Positions 63,225-64,000 of a DNA stretch of 64,000 bases are shown in pieces. Source of the stretch: Megalonaias nervosa. Its lineage: Eukaryota > Mollusca > Bivalvia > Unionida > Unionidae. The position numbers were made by a program, and so were the translations under genes. Below the pieces are notes generated by a model, which ran no database searches, was not told where the DNA came from, and saw only the letters and a list, made by a program, of their open reading frames with translations. Numbering within the stretch: position 1 is the first letter of the stretch; the number at the start of each line of letters is the position of its first letter. The stretch covers positions 1 through 64,000 of the forward strand of contig JAECUM010001901.1 of assembly GCA_016617855.1 (NCBI GenBank). Reading direction: 5' to 3'.

Positions 63225-63580
63225 TGCAAAGTTGATTGAAATTGTACTGATCAATATTCAATTTGATCTTGTGATTGATTGACATTTTATTGATCAATAT
63301 TCAATTTACTCTTGTGATTGATTGAAACTGTATTGATCAATATTCAATTTGCTCTTGTGATTGATTGACATTTCATTGAAAAATATTCAATTTGATCTTG
63401 TGATTGACATTTTATTGATCAATATTCAATTTGCTCTTGTGATTGATTTAAATTTATTGATCAATGTTCAATTTGTCTTTGTGATTGACTGAAATGTATT
63501 AATCAATATTCAACTGTCTTATGATTGAAATTTATTGATCAATACTCAATCTGCTTTTTATGATTGAAATTTATTCAAGT
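63225..63580. repeat. ~44-bp minisatellite
   Basis: Eight units with GTGATTGATTGAAATTTTAT and TGATCAATATTCAATTTGCT. Each unit holds the palindrome ATTGATCAAT. Confidence 0.93.
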
Positions 63581-63599
63581 TTGATTGTTGTATATATAT

Positions 63600-64000
63600 A
63601 GAATATATGTATAGTATGTACGCTGTATCAATGATATACCACGAGATGTATAAATTTTTCATTAAAAGGAATCGAAGCTTGCTGAGTTTCCTTTATATGA
63701 AAAATTTATATGAGTGGTATATCATTGATACAGCATACATACTGTACATATATTTTATTTATATCACATACAAATACATATATTTGCCCTTTGAACGGAG
63801 TTCAGTTTTACTACAGGCAGCCATGTATTGACCTAGTGAATGAACTCCTCACATCTCCGAGTGTGTCCGCTACAAAATGTAGTTCTATGCCTTTAGTGGC
63901 TATTTACAATCACCTCTGCATATTGATAAGTTGATTGTTTTCTTTTCTTGGTTTCTATTTTTCTCCACATTGATTAAATCAATATAATACACACTTATGA
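63600..64000 (+). mobile_element. Repeated element with palindromic end, right copy
   Basis: Same element as 22140-22525 but in the opposite orientation. The hairpin is at the left end (GCTGTATCAATGATATACCA near 63622 and its complement near 63715-63735), followed by shared unique sequence (GTGTCCGCTACAAAATGTAG) to the window edge. The far end is not in the window. Confidence 0.7.

Overview
This is AT-rich eukaryotic (metazoan) genomic DNA with introns, GT-AG splice sites, tRNA-derived SINEs, non-LTR retrotransposons, MITEs and a very high load of micro- and minisatellites. The gene content, the SINE types and the LINE protein sequences fit a marine invertebrate, most likely a lophotrochozoan and probably a mollusc. 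That placement is an inference. Nothing bacterial is present: no operons, CRISPR arrays or phage genes. Two protein-coding genes can be reconstructed by joining exons whose splice phases match, and they converge tail to tail. || Left (1-16 kb, + strand): the 3' half of a cadherin-family adhesion receptor. Exons at 52-245, 908-1154 and 3928-4432 encode the last cadherin repeats, a membrane-proximal linker and one transmembrane helix. Exon 5240-5451 and a series of tiny exons encode the cytoplasmic tail. The tail region (6.8-10.8 kb) is a tandem duplication of a 27-bp, phase 1-1 microexon with its flanking intron: two copies look intact, one is plausible and two are dead. Two alternative 3' ends are supported: read-through of exon 11306 to a stop at 11461-11463 with a poly(A) signal, or splicing on to 14224-14240 and 15520-15569. 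|| Middle (16-35.5 kb): no convincing gene. It holds long minisatellites (50-bp at 16.9 kb, 40-bp at 26.6 kb, 29-bp at 28.3 kb, 65-bp at 29.3 kb, 22-bp at 30.9 kb, about 115-bp at 32 kb), SINEs, a hAT-type MITE with a perfect 8-bp target duplication, and one arm of an inverted repeat pair. || Right (35.6-56.6 kb, - strand): eight exons with fully consistent phases encode the C-terminal ~417 residues of a CCDC142 orthologue. Its 5' exons lie beyond the window. Nearly every intron carries its own minisatellite family. The largest introns also hold a Tigger-like MITE, a SINE with clear target duplications, foldback elements and a 1.6-kb DNA transposon-like insertion that splits a minisatellite. 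|| Right edge (56.6-64 kb): a 33-bp minisatellite over 1 kb long, two decayed non-LTR retrotransposons on opposite strands (the second inserted into a 44-bp tandem array), further arrays, and the second copy of the element seen at 22 kb. || The strongest candidate novelty is the microexon array in the cadherin tail together with its alternative 3' ends. It looks like a modular cytoplasmic domain built by tandem exon duplication. The second is the minisatellite colonisation of almost every CCDC142 intron, including one microsatellite that supplies a splice-site pyrimidine tract.
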